Source of the DNA: Candidatus Krumholzibacteriia bacterium
GTDB taxonomy: Bacteria > Krumholzibacteriota > Krumholzibacteriia > LZORAL124-64-63
Direction of reading: 5' to 3'
DNA length: 14,093 nt
NCBI GenBank assembly: GCA_014859985.1
Contig: JACZKN010000443.1
Coordinates: forward strand, 1-14,093
The position numbers and the translations under genes were made by a program. Shown piece after piece: positions 7,310 to 14,093 of this stretch (positions within the stretch are counted from its first letter, which is position 1; the number at the start of each line of letters is the position of its first letter). Under the pieces are notes generated by a model that made no database searches, was not told the DNA's origin, and saw only the letters and a list, made by a program, of their open reading frames with translations.

Positions 7310-8559
7310 TGAGATCCCGCCACGCAGCCGCGGAACGCGCGGCCGCCGGGGGGCTGCTGCGCGAGCGCTTTCCCATCCTCGGGCGGTCGGTCAACGGCCG
7401 CCCGCTGGTCTACCTCGACTCGGCGGCCACCACCCAGAAGCCCGAGGCGGTGATCGCGGCCGAGGCCGCCTACTACCGCACCAGCAACGCCAACGTCCAC
7501 CGCGGCCTGCACACCCTGGGCGACGAGGCCACGCGCCTGTACGAGGGCTGCCGCTCGGCCGTCGCCGGCTGGCTGGCCGTCGCGCCCGCGCAGGTGTCGA
7601 TCCAGCGCTCGGCCACCGCGGCCATCAACCTGGTCGCGCGGGGCTGGGACCACCACCTGAAAGACGGCGATGCGATCCTCGTGACGGAGATGGAGCACCA
7701 CGCCAACTTCGTGCCCTGGCAGATGCTCGCCGCGCGCAGGAAGCTCGAGCTGCGCGTGCTGCCCGTCACCGACGGGGGCGAGCTGGACCTGGCCCGCCTG
7801 GACGACCTGCTGGACGGGCGGGTGAAGATCGTCGCGATCGGCCACGTCTCCAACGTGCTGGGCACCGTCAACCCGGTGGCCGAGATCTGCGGCCGCGCCC
7901 GGGACGTGGGGGCGCTGACGCTGGTGGACGCTGCCCAGTCGGTGGGCCACCGGCCGCTGGCGTTCGCCGACACCGGCGCCGACCTGCTGGTCTTCAGCGC
8001 CCACAAGTGCTACGGCCCCATGGGCCTGGGCTTCCTGGTGGGCCGGCCCGAGGTGCTGGCCGAACTCGAGCCCCTGGAGGGCGGCGGCGAGATGATCGAG
8101 TGGGTGCGCCTGGAGGGCACGACCTGGGCCGAGGTGCCCCACCGCTTCGAGGCCGGCACGCCCAACGTGGCGGCGGCGGCGGCGTTCCCGGCGGCGATCG
8201 CTTTGCTGGAGGAACTGGGCCTGGCCGACGTGCGGGCCCACGAGCAGGAGCTGACGGGCTACGCCCTGGAGAAGCTGGCGGCCCTGGACGGCCTGGTTAT
8301 CTTCGGTCCCGGGGACCCGGCGCGGCGCGGCGGCCTGGTGAGCTTCCACGACCCGCAGGTGCATCCCCACGACCTGAGCACGATCCTCGACCAGCTGGGG
8401 ATCGCCGTCAGGGCGGGCCACCACTGCGCCCAGCCCCTGCACCGGCGCCTGGGCGTGGTCGCGACGACCCGGGCCTCGTTCGGCGTCTACACGGCGCGGG
8501 ACGAGATCGACGCCCTGGTCGCCGGCATCCTGGAAGCCCGGAAGGTGTTCGCGCCGTGA
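7309..8559 (+). CDS. sufS: SufS, cysteine desulfurase (group II)
   Basis: 416 residues. It is a PLP-dependent fold type I enzyme that turns L-cysteine into L-alanine plus an enzyme persulfide. Seen in the sequence: YLDSAATTQKP near the N-terminus (35-45), the TEMEHHANFVPW block (H130), LVDAAQSVGH with PLP-binding D207, SAHKCYGPMGLG with the Schiff-base lysine K233, and the catalytic cysteine C373 in RAGHHCAQP, the short-loop arrangement typical of SufS-type enzymes. The frame is open far upstream, but the start is taken at the ATG at 7309, which overlaps the sufD stop and has GGCGAGGG upstream; this N-terminus (14 extra residues before LLRERFPIL) fits the family. It passes sulfur to SufU, encoded next. 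Confidence 0.96.
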   Translation: MRSRHAAAERAAAGGLLRERFPILGRSVNGRPLVYLDSAATTQKPEAVIAAEAAYYRTSNANVHRGLHTLGDEATRLYEGCRSAVAGWLAVAPAQVSIQRSATAAINLVARGWDHHLKDGDAILVTEMEHHANFVPWQMLAARRKLELRVLPVTDGGELDLARLDDLLDGRVKIVAIGHVSNVLGTVNPVAEICGRARDVGALTLVDAAQSVGHRPLAFADTGADLLVFSAHKCYGPMGLGFLVGRPEVLAELEPLEGGGEMIEWVRLEGTTWAEVPHRFEAGTPNVAAAAAFPAAIALLEELGLADVRAHEQELTGYALEKLAALDGLVIFGPGDPARRGGLVSFHDPQVHPHDLSTILDQLGIAVRAGHHCAQPLHRRLGVVATTRASFGVYTARDEIDALVAGILEARKVFAP

Positions 8560-9077
8560 GCCTCGGACCCATCGACGACCTCTACCGCGAGGTGATCCTC
8601 GATCACCACCGCCACCCCCGCGGTCGCCAGCCGCTGGCCGATCCGGACGTGACCGCCGAGGGGCGCAACCCCTCCTGCGGCGACGAGGTGACCCTGCAGC
8701 TGAACTTCGACGGGGACCGCATCAGCGCGGTCGGCGTGGATGCCCGGGGCTGCGCCATCAGCACCAGCAGCGGCTCCATGCTGGCCGACCTCATCGAGGG
8801 CATGACCGTGGCCGAGGCGGAAAAGGTAGCCGACGCCTTCCGGGGGATCCTGCACGGCGGGGAGCTGCCCGCGGACCTGGACCTCGGGGACCTGGAGGCC
8901 CTGCAGGGGGTGCAGAAGTTCCCGGTGCGGGTCAAGTGCGCCATTTTGCCCTGGGTGACCATGCTGGACGCCATCATCGCCCACAAGCAGGGGCGGGCGC
9001 CGCGGCCGGTCTCGACCGAGGGTGTCAATGCCAGCGGCGCGCCCATGGACGTGAACGTCAAGGAGAGGGACGCATGA
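8556..9077 (+). CDS. sufU: SufU, zinc-type sulfur relay protein
   Basis: 173 residues, IscU/SufU fold. The four zinc ligands of Bacillus SufU are all present at the same numbers: C41 and D43 in PSCGDEV, C66 in GCAIS and C128 in VKCAIL. The 62-residue step from C66 to C128 includes the SufU-specific insertion absent from IscU, and the IscU features LPPVK and the histidine before the third cysteine are missing. It is therefore a sulfurtransferase partner of SufS (zinc exchange with the SufS active cysteine), not an IscU scaffold. There is a C-terminal extension of about 25-30 polar residues beyond the usual fold. The GTG start at 8556 overlaps the sufS stop by four bases and has GGAAGG ten bases upstream. 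It replaces SufE, which is not encoded here. Confidence 0.93.
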   Translation: MSLGPIDDLYREVILDHHRHPRGRQPLADPDVTAEGRNPSCGDEVTLQLNFDGDRISAVGVDARGCAISTSSGSMLADLIEGMTVAEAEKVADAFRGILHGGELPADLDLGDLEALQGVQKFPVRVKCAILPWVTMLDAIIAHKQGRAPRPVSTEGVNASGAPMDVNVKERDA

Positions 9078-9391
9078 GCACCAAGCCGACCATGGCCGAC
9101 GTCATGAAGCACCTGCAGCCGGTGATCGACCCCGAGCTGAACATCTCGATCGTGGACCTGGGCCTGGTGCGCGGCGTCACCGTCGGCGACGACGGCAAGG
9201 TGGACATCGACCTGACCCTGACCAGCCCCATGTGCCCCATGGGCCCGCAGATCATGGCGGCCACCAGCCGCGCGGCGAAGCAGACGCCCGGCGTGACCGA
9301 GGCCCACGTGGACCTGACCTTCTCCCCGCCCTGGGATCCGCGGACGGACGCCACGGAGGACGGCAAGGCGGCTCTCGGCATCTGGGACTGA
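9074..9391 (+). CDS. sufT: SufT-like MIP18/DUF59 family Fe-S maturation protein
   Basis: 105 residues. The whole protein is one MIP18/DUF59 domain: DVMKHLQPVIDPELNISIVDLGLV, then TSPMCPMGP with the conserved cysteine, then VDLTFSPPWDP. Proteins of this family (SufT, PaaD C-terminal domain, eukaryotic MIP18) help load clusters on target proteins. The ATG at 9074 overlaps the sufU stop (ATGA) and has AAGGAG at 9060-9065. It is the last gene of the suf operon, which ends 13 bases before the convergent PPK2 gene; I see no intrinsic terminator in that gap. The symbol is given from family and position; it lacks the longer N-terminal region seen in some SufT proteins. Confidence 0.88.
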   Translation: MSTKPTMADVMKHLQPVIDPELNISIVDLGLVRGVTVGDDGKVDIDLTLTSPMCPMGPQIMAATSRAAKQTPGVTEAHVDLTFSPPWDPRTDATEDGKAALGIWD

Positions 9392-9404
9392 CGGCGGGGG
9401 CGGA

Positions 9405-10316
9405 TCAGTCCTCCTCCTGCTGCAGCATCCGTTTGGCCTCCGCCAGTTCCTTGAGCTTCTCCGGGCCCACGTCCGGGTAGCGCAGGTCCAGCCCCGCCAA
9501 CGCATCCACCACCGCCGCCGCCACCACCAGGCGCGAGAACCACTTGTTGTCCGCCGGCACCACGTACCAGGGCGCGTGCTCCGTCGCGGTGCGCCGGATC
9601 ATGGACTCGTAGGCGTCCATGTACGCGCTCCAGTGGCCGCGCTCGCGGGCGTCGGCGGTGGAGAACTTCCAGTGCTTGTCCGGGTTGTCCAGGCGCTCGA
9701 GGAAGCGCTTCTTCTGCTCCCCGCGCGACAGGTTCAGGAAGAACTTCAGGATCAGGCAGCCGTTGCGCGCCAGGTAGCGCTCGATGTTCACGATGTCCTC
9801 GCAGCGCTCGGCCCAGATGCGTCTGGTGACCAGTTCGGCCGGGATCCTCTGCCTGGCCAGCAGGGCCTCGTGCACCCGCACCACCAGCACCTCTTCGTAC
9901 CAGCTGCGGTTGAAGATGCCGATGCGCCCGCGCTCGGGCAGGACCTTCAGGCAGCGCCACATGAAGTCGTGGTCCAGCTCCTCGGCCGACGGGGCCTTGA
10001 ACGACACCACCTGCACGCCCTGGGGGTTGACCCCGGACATGACGTGCTTGATGGTGCCGTCCTTGCCGGCGGCGTCCATGGCCTGGAAGATCAGGAGCAC
10101 GCTCCAGCGGTCGTCGGCGTAGAGGCGGCCCTGGGCGTCGGCCAGCCAGTCGACGCCGCGGGCCAGCAGGTCCTTGGCCTTCTGCTTCTCCTGGGAGGCG
10201 AGGCCGCCGGTGTCGTGCGGTCCGTGGTCCTTGAGGCGGAGGCCCTTGCCGTCGGTGATGCGGTAGGGGGCCAGGAACTTGCGGAGCTGCTTGGGCGTGA
10301 TCATGGCTTCGGGCAT
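9405..10316 (-). CDS. PPK2-family polyphosphate:nucleotide phosphotransferase
   Basis: 303 residues from the preferred start. It is a P-loop kinase of the PPK2 family: Walker A region FQAMDAAGKDGTIKHV with MDAAGKDGT at about 80-88, followed by SGVNPQGVQVVSFKAPS, and Walker B region RIGIFNRSWYEEVLVVRVH (near 131-149). Conserved family blocks INEFER-like DIVNIERYLARNG and KFFLNLSRGEQKKRFLER follow. PPK2 enzymes move phosphate between polyphosphate and nucleotides; the direction and the nucleotide (ADP, GDP, AMP) cannot be read from the sequence. I chose the ATG at 10316 because AAGGGGAG (near 10320-10327) precedes it; an in-frame ATG at 10343 adds nine residues but has no ribosome site. It is convergent with the suf operon, and lies downstream of the beta-helix gene on the same strand without a clear terminator between. 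Confidence 0.93.
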   Translation of the reverse strand: MPEAMITPKQLRKFLAPYRITDGKGLRLKDHGPHDTGGLASQEKQKAKDLLARGVDWLADAQGRLYADDRWSVLLIFQAMDAAGKDGTIKHVMSGVNPQGVQVVSFKAPSAEELDHDFMWRCLKVLPERGRIGIFNRSWYEEVLVVRVHEALLARQRIPAELVTRRIWAERCEDIVNIERYLARNGCLILKFFLNLSRGEQKKRFLERLDNPDKHWKFSTADARERGHWSAYMDAYESMIRRTATEHAPWYVVPADNKWFSRLVVAAAVVDALAGLDLRYPDVGPEKLKELAEAKRMLQQEED

Positions 10317-10430
10317 CGTCTCCCCTTCCGTTGCCCGGAGCATACCATGGCCCGCGGTACAAAGGGGCCCGGCCGCCTCCCCCTCTTCCCGGCGACCGGA
10401 CCCCGACCCTGAGGGCAGCTGCGGGAAGTG

Positions 10431-13400
10431 CTACCGCAACAGGGTCATCTTGCCCGTCAGGCGCACCTCGGGCGCCACCAGGCGGTAGAAGTAGACGCCA
10501 GTGCCGGCGTGGCGGCCGCGGTCGTCGCGGCCGTCCCAGTCGACGCTGCCCGGGCCCGCGGCGCGGAACTCGTCCACCAGCACCCGGACCAGGCGACCCC
10601 GGGCGTCGTGCACCGCCAGGCGTATCCGGCCCGAGCGCGCCAGGGCGAAACCGATGCTCGTCGACGGGTTGAACGGGTTGGGCCGGGCCGCCTCGAGCCT
10701 GGTCCGGGCGGGCGGCGTGTCCTGATCGCCCGTCGCTGCGGGCGGCGAGCACCCGGCGCCGCGGGCGCCGATCTGCACGGCGCAGGGGTTGCCGGCCGGC
10801 AGGCAGGGCGACACGCCCGAGACCAGGCCGAGGTCGCCGCTCGTGCCGTCGCAGAAGTAGGGGAAGGCGTCGATGTTGCCCGCGCCCCAGGTGATGACGC
10901 TGGTGTGGTCGTAGTCGTCCATGGCAGCCTGGCCGCCGGCCACGTCGCTGCAGTCCACGTCCAGGGTGCAGCTGCTGGAGATGGCGATCTCGTCGCCCAG
11001 GCCGGCTTCGTCGCCCCAGAGCAGGCAGCGGTCCATGGCGACGTCGGCATGGGTGTAGATGCGCATGGCGCCACCTCGGGTCGCGGCCGCGTTGCCCGTG
11101 AAGGTGCAGGCGGTGAAGGCCTCGCGGCAGGAGAAGACGTTGTAGACACCGCCGCCCAGGTCCGCCGTGTTGCCCTGGAACTCGCAGTGGTCGAACGTGG
11201 TCACCGCGCCGTCGCGCTCGTAGAGCCCGCCGCCGGAGCCGCTGGCCGCGTTGCCGGCGAAGCGGACGCGCACCAGCGACGAGGTGGCCGGGCCCTGGAT
11301 GGCGACGCCGCCGCCGTTGGGCGCGGTGTTGCCCGAGACCACGCAGTCGTCCAGGTCCACCGAGCCGGCCTCGTGTGTGTAGATGCCGCCGCCCCGGTTG
11401 ACCGCGCTGTTGTCGGCGACGGTGCAGCTGTCCAGGTCCGCCACCGAGGCATGGGCGTACAGGCCGCCGCCGCGGTTGGCGGCCGTGTTCCCGGAGATCT
11501 CGCAGCGCACCAGTCGCGGGCTGCTGCCCCAGGAGAGGAAGACCCCGCCACCGTCGTCGGTGCTGGCGTTGCCGACGAAGCGGCAGTCGCGGACGGTGGG
11601 CGCCGCGCCCTCGGTGGCGACCAAGCCGCCGCCGTCCCAGGCGTAGCCGCCGGTGACGGTGACGTGGGCCAACACCGAACCGGACCCCTCGCCGGTGGCG
11701 AAGCGGAAGCCGCGGTGCTCGTTGCCCGGCCCGGCCAGGCAGTCGATGACCGAGGGGCTGCCGCCGGACTGGCCGCGCACCGTGATGGCCTTGCCGCGGT
11801 AGTCGAGGTCGCGGTTGCCGGCGCCGGTGAAGGTGCCCGCGCCCAGCATCACCGTGTCGCCGTCCTGGGCGGCATCGATGGCCGCCTGGATCGTCGGCAC
11901 ATCGCCGCTGCCGTCCGGGTTCACCTGCCAGGTCCGCGGGCCGCCCGTGCAGCCCACGCCCCAGGCGCCGATCTGGCCGCAGCCGGGGTTGTTGGCCGCG
12001 GCGCAGGGGGACGTGTCGGCCACGGTGTAGTTGCCGGCCGGGGCGTCGCAGTAGAGCGGGTCGGCGCTCAGGTTCCCGCCGACGCCCGCCTGTCCCGCCA
12101 GGGGACCGGTCCAGTCCCCGCCGGCGTTGCCCCACACGTCGCTGCAGGCCGCCGAGACGGTCCCGCCGCTGAGGGCGTAGGCCGCCGCGCCCGTCAAGCC
12201 GGCGGTCAGCACGCAGTTCTCCAGGCCGAGGTGGGCGTCGACCCGCACGTAGAGATGGGCGCCCTGCGGCGCCTGGTTGCCATCGAACGTGCAGCCGGAG
12301 ACGACTACGGAACTGGCGGCCTGCGAGGCGTGGATCGCCCCGCCCCAGTTGGCGCAGACGTTGCCCGTGAAGGTGCAGCCGGTGACGGTTCCCGTCCCCT
12401 GGTGGAAGTAGATCCCCGTGCCGCCCCACTGGGACCAGTTGTCCTCGAACAGGCAGTTCTCGATGGCCGCGGACGCCCCGCTGACGATGATGCCCGCGCC
12501 CGCGTCGGTGACGCTGTTGCCGCGGAAGACGCAGCCGCTGATCACCGGCGCCCCCCCCGCGCCCACGAGGATGCCGCCCCCGTCGTAGCCCGTGCTGTTG
12601 GTGAAGACGCAGCCGCTGATCCGGGGGGTCGCGCCGTTGATGACCATGCCCGAGCCGTAGGTGCTGTGGGCATGGGTGACGGTCAGGTTCTCGACGACCG
12701 TGTCGGGACCCTCGCCCGAGTTGATGACGAAGGCGCGGTGCGGTTCGCTGGCGCTGCCCTGGCAGTCGATGATGCACGCAGCCGCGTTGCCGCTGGCCGA
12801 GCGCACGGTGATGGCCTTGCCCCGCAGTGTCACGTCGCGGTTGCCCGCTCCGGTGTAGGTGCCGTCGGCCAGGGCGACGGTGTCGCCGTCGGTTGCCGCA
12901 TCGACCGCCGCCTGGATGGTCGGGAACGCCGCCGGCACATTCAGCGTCTCGGCGCCCAGGCCGTAGTGGTAACCCACGTCCACGGTTCCGGCGTCCCGCT
13001 GCCCCGTGGTGCGCGTCGTCAGGGCGTCCATGCAGACCGTGCCGTCGGCGGTGGCGATGCAGACTGCGGCCGCGGCGGCGCCACCCGCGTCGACCGCGTC
13101 GCTCGTGGCCGGATTCAGGTAGTGGTCGCCCTGCGGGCCGGCCACGAACGCCGGGTTGCCGCTGAAGTTGGTGCTGCCGGGCTGGGACCAATCCTGGATC
13201 AGGTTGGTGTCGAAGGGACCGCCCAGCGGACCGCCCACCTGACCGGTGCCCGGGTAGGGTCCGATGATCCAGTTGCCCCAGATGATGTTGTCGGTGATGT
13301 CGACGTTGGTGTAGGTGCCGAAATAGATGCCCCCGCCGCGGTTCGCCTGGTTGTGGTCGACGGTGCTGGTGCGCATGCGCAACCGGCCGGAGGATACGTA

Positions 13401-13961
13401 GATGCCGCCGCCGTCGTCCTGGGCCGTGTTGCCGATGACCAGCGTGTTGAGCATGGTCACGTAGTTCGTGCCCGTATTGAGCACCGCGATGCCCCCGCCG
13501 TGGCCGGCGGACCAGGAGTCGTCGATCACCATGTCCACGAGGGTGGGCCAGGCCCCGTCGCAGAGGATGCCCCCGCCGCCGGCCCCGTAGGCGGTGCCGC
13601 CGCGCACGGTGAAGCCCTGCAGGATGGCGGCGTTGGTCTCGCCGCCGTGGAAGTAGAAGCCCCGTGCCCAGGAGGGCTCGATGATGCAGCCGGCCGGTCC
13701 GAACCGGGAGCGGACGGTGATGTCGCGGCCGCCGAAATCAATGTCCTGGTTGCCGGCGCCCGTGTAGGTGCCGTCCGCCACCACCACCACGTCGCCATCG
13801 ACGCAGGCGTTGACGGCGGCCTGGATCGTCGTGAAGTCGCCGGTTCCGTCCGGCCTGACCAGGTACTCGGCCGCGCCGGCGGCCCCGGCCCAGGGCAGGA
13901 CCGCCCCCGCGGCCAGCGCGAGGGCGAGCAGCCCGGCTCGCGTGCTGTTTCGGATGGACAT
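10431..13961 (-). CDS. Large secreted right-handed beta-helix protein, three repeated modules plus FlgD-like tail
   Basis: 1176 residues. The first 31 form a signal peptide (basic N-terminus, Ala/Leu core, cleavage likely after AGAA). Three homologous modules follow at about 32-335, 339-674 and 677-1073. Each opens with a DUF1565-like head (PTIQAA[VI]DAA.DGDTV, then TYTGAGNRD and GKAITVRS), continues with PbH1 coils of about 22-24 residues carrying GGGI, GGGVF and C.F.GN repeats, and closes with a Cys-containing cap (SPC...NPCAVQIGARGAGC in module 3). Residues about 1090-1176 form a FlgD-like Ig tail with PNPFNPST, VHDARGRLVR, WDGRDDRGR, GVYFYRL and GKMTLLR. The ATG at 13961 has GGAGGT five bases upstream, preferred over a farther in-frame start at 14042. 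It is probably an extracellular or surface protein with adhesive or polysaccharide-related function; no catalytic motif is recognised. Confidence 0.85.
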   Translation of the reverse strand: MSIRNSTRAGLLALALAAGAVLPWAGAAGAAEYLVRPDGTGDFTTIQAAVNACVDGDVVVVADGTYTGAGNQDIDFGGRDITVRSRFGPAGCIIEPSWARGFYFHGGETNAAILQGFTVRGGTAYGAGGGGILCDGAWPTLVDMVIDDSWSAGHGGGIAVLNTGTNYVTMLNTLVIGNTAQDDGGGIYVSSGRLRMRTSTVDHNQANRGGGIYFGTYTNVDITDNIIWGNWIIGPYPGTGQVGGPLGGPFDTNLIQDWSQPGSTNFSGNPAFVAGPQGDHYLNPATSDAVDAGGAAAAAVCIATADGTVCMDALTTRTTGQRDAGTVDVGYHYGLGAETLNVPAAFPTIQAAVDAATDGDTVALADGTYTGAGNRDVTLRGKAITVRSASGNAAACIIDCQGSASEPHRAFVINSGEGPDTVVENLTVTHAHSTYGSGMVINGATPRISGCVFTNSTGYDGGGILVGAGGAPVISGCVFRGNSVTDAGAGIIVSGASAAIENCLFEDNWSQWGGTGIYFHQGTGTVTGCTFTGNVCANWGGAIHASQAASSVVVSGCTFDGNQAPQGAHLYVRVDAHLGLENCVLTAGLTGAAAYALSGGTVSAACSDVWGNAGGDWTGPLAGQAGVGGNLSADPLYCDAPAGNYTVADTSPCAAANNPGCGQIGAWGVGCTGGPRTWQVNPDGSGDVPTIQAAIDAAQDGDTVMLGAGTFTGAGNRDLDYRGKAITVRGQSGGSPSVIDCLAGPGNEHRGFRFATGEGSGSVLAHVTVTGGYAWDGGGLVATEGAAPTVRDCRFVGNASTDDGGGVFLSWGSSPRLVRCEISGNTAANRGGGLYAHASVADLDSCTVADNSAVNRGGGIYTHEAGSVDLDDCVVSGNTAPNGGGVAIQGPATSSLVRVRFAGNAASGSGGGLYERDGAVTTFDHCEFQGNTADLGGGVYNVFSCREAFTACTFTGNAAATRGGAMRIYTHADVAMDRCLLWGDEAGLGDEIAISSSCTLDVDCSDVAGGQAAMDDYDHTSVITWGAGNIDAFPYFCDGTSGDLGLVSGVSPCLPAGNPCAVQIGARGAGCSPPAATGDQDTPPARTRLEAARPNPFNPSTSIGFALARSGRIRLAVHDARGRLVRVLVDEFRAAGPGSVDWDGRDDRGRHAGTGVYFYRLVAPEVRLTGKMTLLR
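10743..13868 (-). repeat. Three tandem diverged modules inside the beta-helix gene
   Basis: The head segment recurs at about 13859-13707, 12944-12798 and 11930-11772. The encoded TYTGAGN (TFTGAGN in the third) and the GxxITVR block are shared by all, and similarity is visible at DNA level around the codons for GAGN. Modules 2 and 3 also share the HR[AG]F....GEG stretch after the head; module 1 is shorter and more diverged. This fits ancient internal triplication with later drift rather than recent amplification. Confidence 0.7.
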
Positions 13962-13966
13962 CGCGT

Positions 13967-13972
13967 ACCTCC
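13967..13972 (-). promoter_or_regulatory. Ribosome site that fixes the start of the beta-helix gene
   Basis: GGAGGT on the - strand, five bases before the ATG at 13961. The peptide that follows begins with a standard signal sequence, whereas the 27 extra residues from the upstream in-frame ATG are Pro/Arg-rich and would bury the signal. Confidence 0.7.
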
Positions 13973-14093
13973 GGGATGGGAGCCGGACGGGCGGCAGCCT
14001 CACGCCTCCACGGGGATGACGCATGGGCGCCCCGGGAATCACGGCCGAAATCGCTTTTCCGGTGGTACAATCGCCGGCATGGACCGCCCCGGC

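Noticed and set aside
10317..10430. Gap between the beta-helix and PPK2 genes, examined for a terminator or promoter
   Set aside because: Only short GC palindromes and a weak TATGCT were seen; no convincing -35 and no U-run. Apart from the PPK2 ribosome site I see nothing there.
9058..13191. A 1377-codon open frame on the - strand overlapping the beta-helix, PPK2 and sufT genes
   Set aside because: It is a shadow frame produced by high GC: Arg/Gly/Pro-rich, without domains, out of frame with two clearly recognisable genes on the same strand.
14066..14093. TACAAT followed seven bases later by ATG at 14079, perhaps a leaderless + strand gene
   Set aside because: Only five codons are in the window, no good -35 is visible, and nothing in the protein can be judged.

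Overview
The window is strongly GC-rich bacterial DNA with dense gene packing. Two secreted proteins end in the FlgD-like Ig tail (PNPFNPST, then a WDGRD block and GVY[FY]), which is characteristic of the FCB superphylum and its high-GC candidate relatives (Krumholzibacteriota- or Eisenbacteria-like lineages). This placement is an inference from domain style and base composition, not from a marker gene.

Layout. (1) 1-1403, + strand: the end of a biotin-carrier subunit followed by the beta subunit of a Na+-pumping biotin-dependent decarboxylase. (2) 1404-1736 has no protein gene. It holds what looks like a complete small-RNA gene on the - strand: a palindrome, a sigma70-type promoter, four consecutive hairpins and a U-tract terminator. 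It also holds the terminator of the next gene. (3) 1737-3518, - strand: a secreted endonuclease/exonuclease/phosphatase-fold protein with a CBM9-like N-terminal domain and a FlgD-like tail. (4) 3519-3827: a divergent control region with a promoter facing each way. An IscR (Rrf2) type 1-like box lies across the rightward promoter, followed by a hairpin-rich leader. (5) 3828-9391, + strand: a tightly packed operon sufC-sufB-sufD-sufS-sufU-sufT for iron-sulfur cluster assembly, with no sufA or sufE. (6) 9405-10316, - strand: a PPK2-family polyphosphate:nucleotide phosphotransferase, convergent with the suf operon. (7) 10431-13961, - strand: a large secreted right-handed beta-helix protein made of three repeated modules and a FlgD-like tail. 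(8) 13962-14093: upstream sequence of that gene and perhaps the first codons of a divergent gene.

How the parts work together. SufS draws sulfur from cysteine, SufU (zinc-type, with C41/D43/C66/C128) relays it, and SufBCD builds the cluster with ATP hydrolysis. SufT belongs to the MIP18/DUF59 maturation family. The IscR-like box suggests that Fe-S status controls the operon. The decarboxylase subunits would couple decarboxylation to Na+ export. The two tailed proteins probably share one export or surface-anchoring route.

The protein genes are mostly recognisable families. The least ordinary element is the putative 147-nt structured RNA at 1420-1566, two of whose hairpin loops carry the same GAGCGAGG motif.
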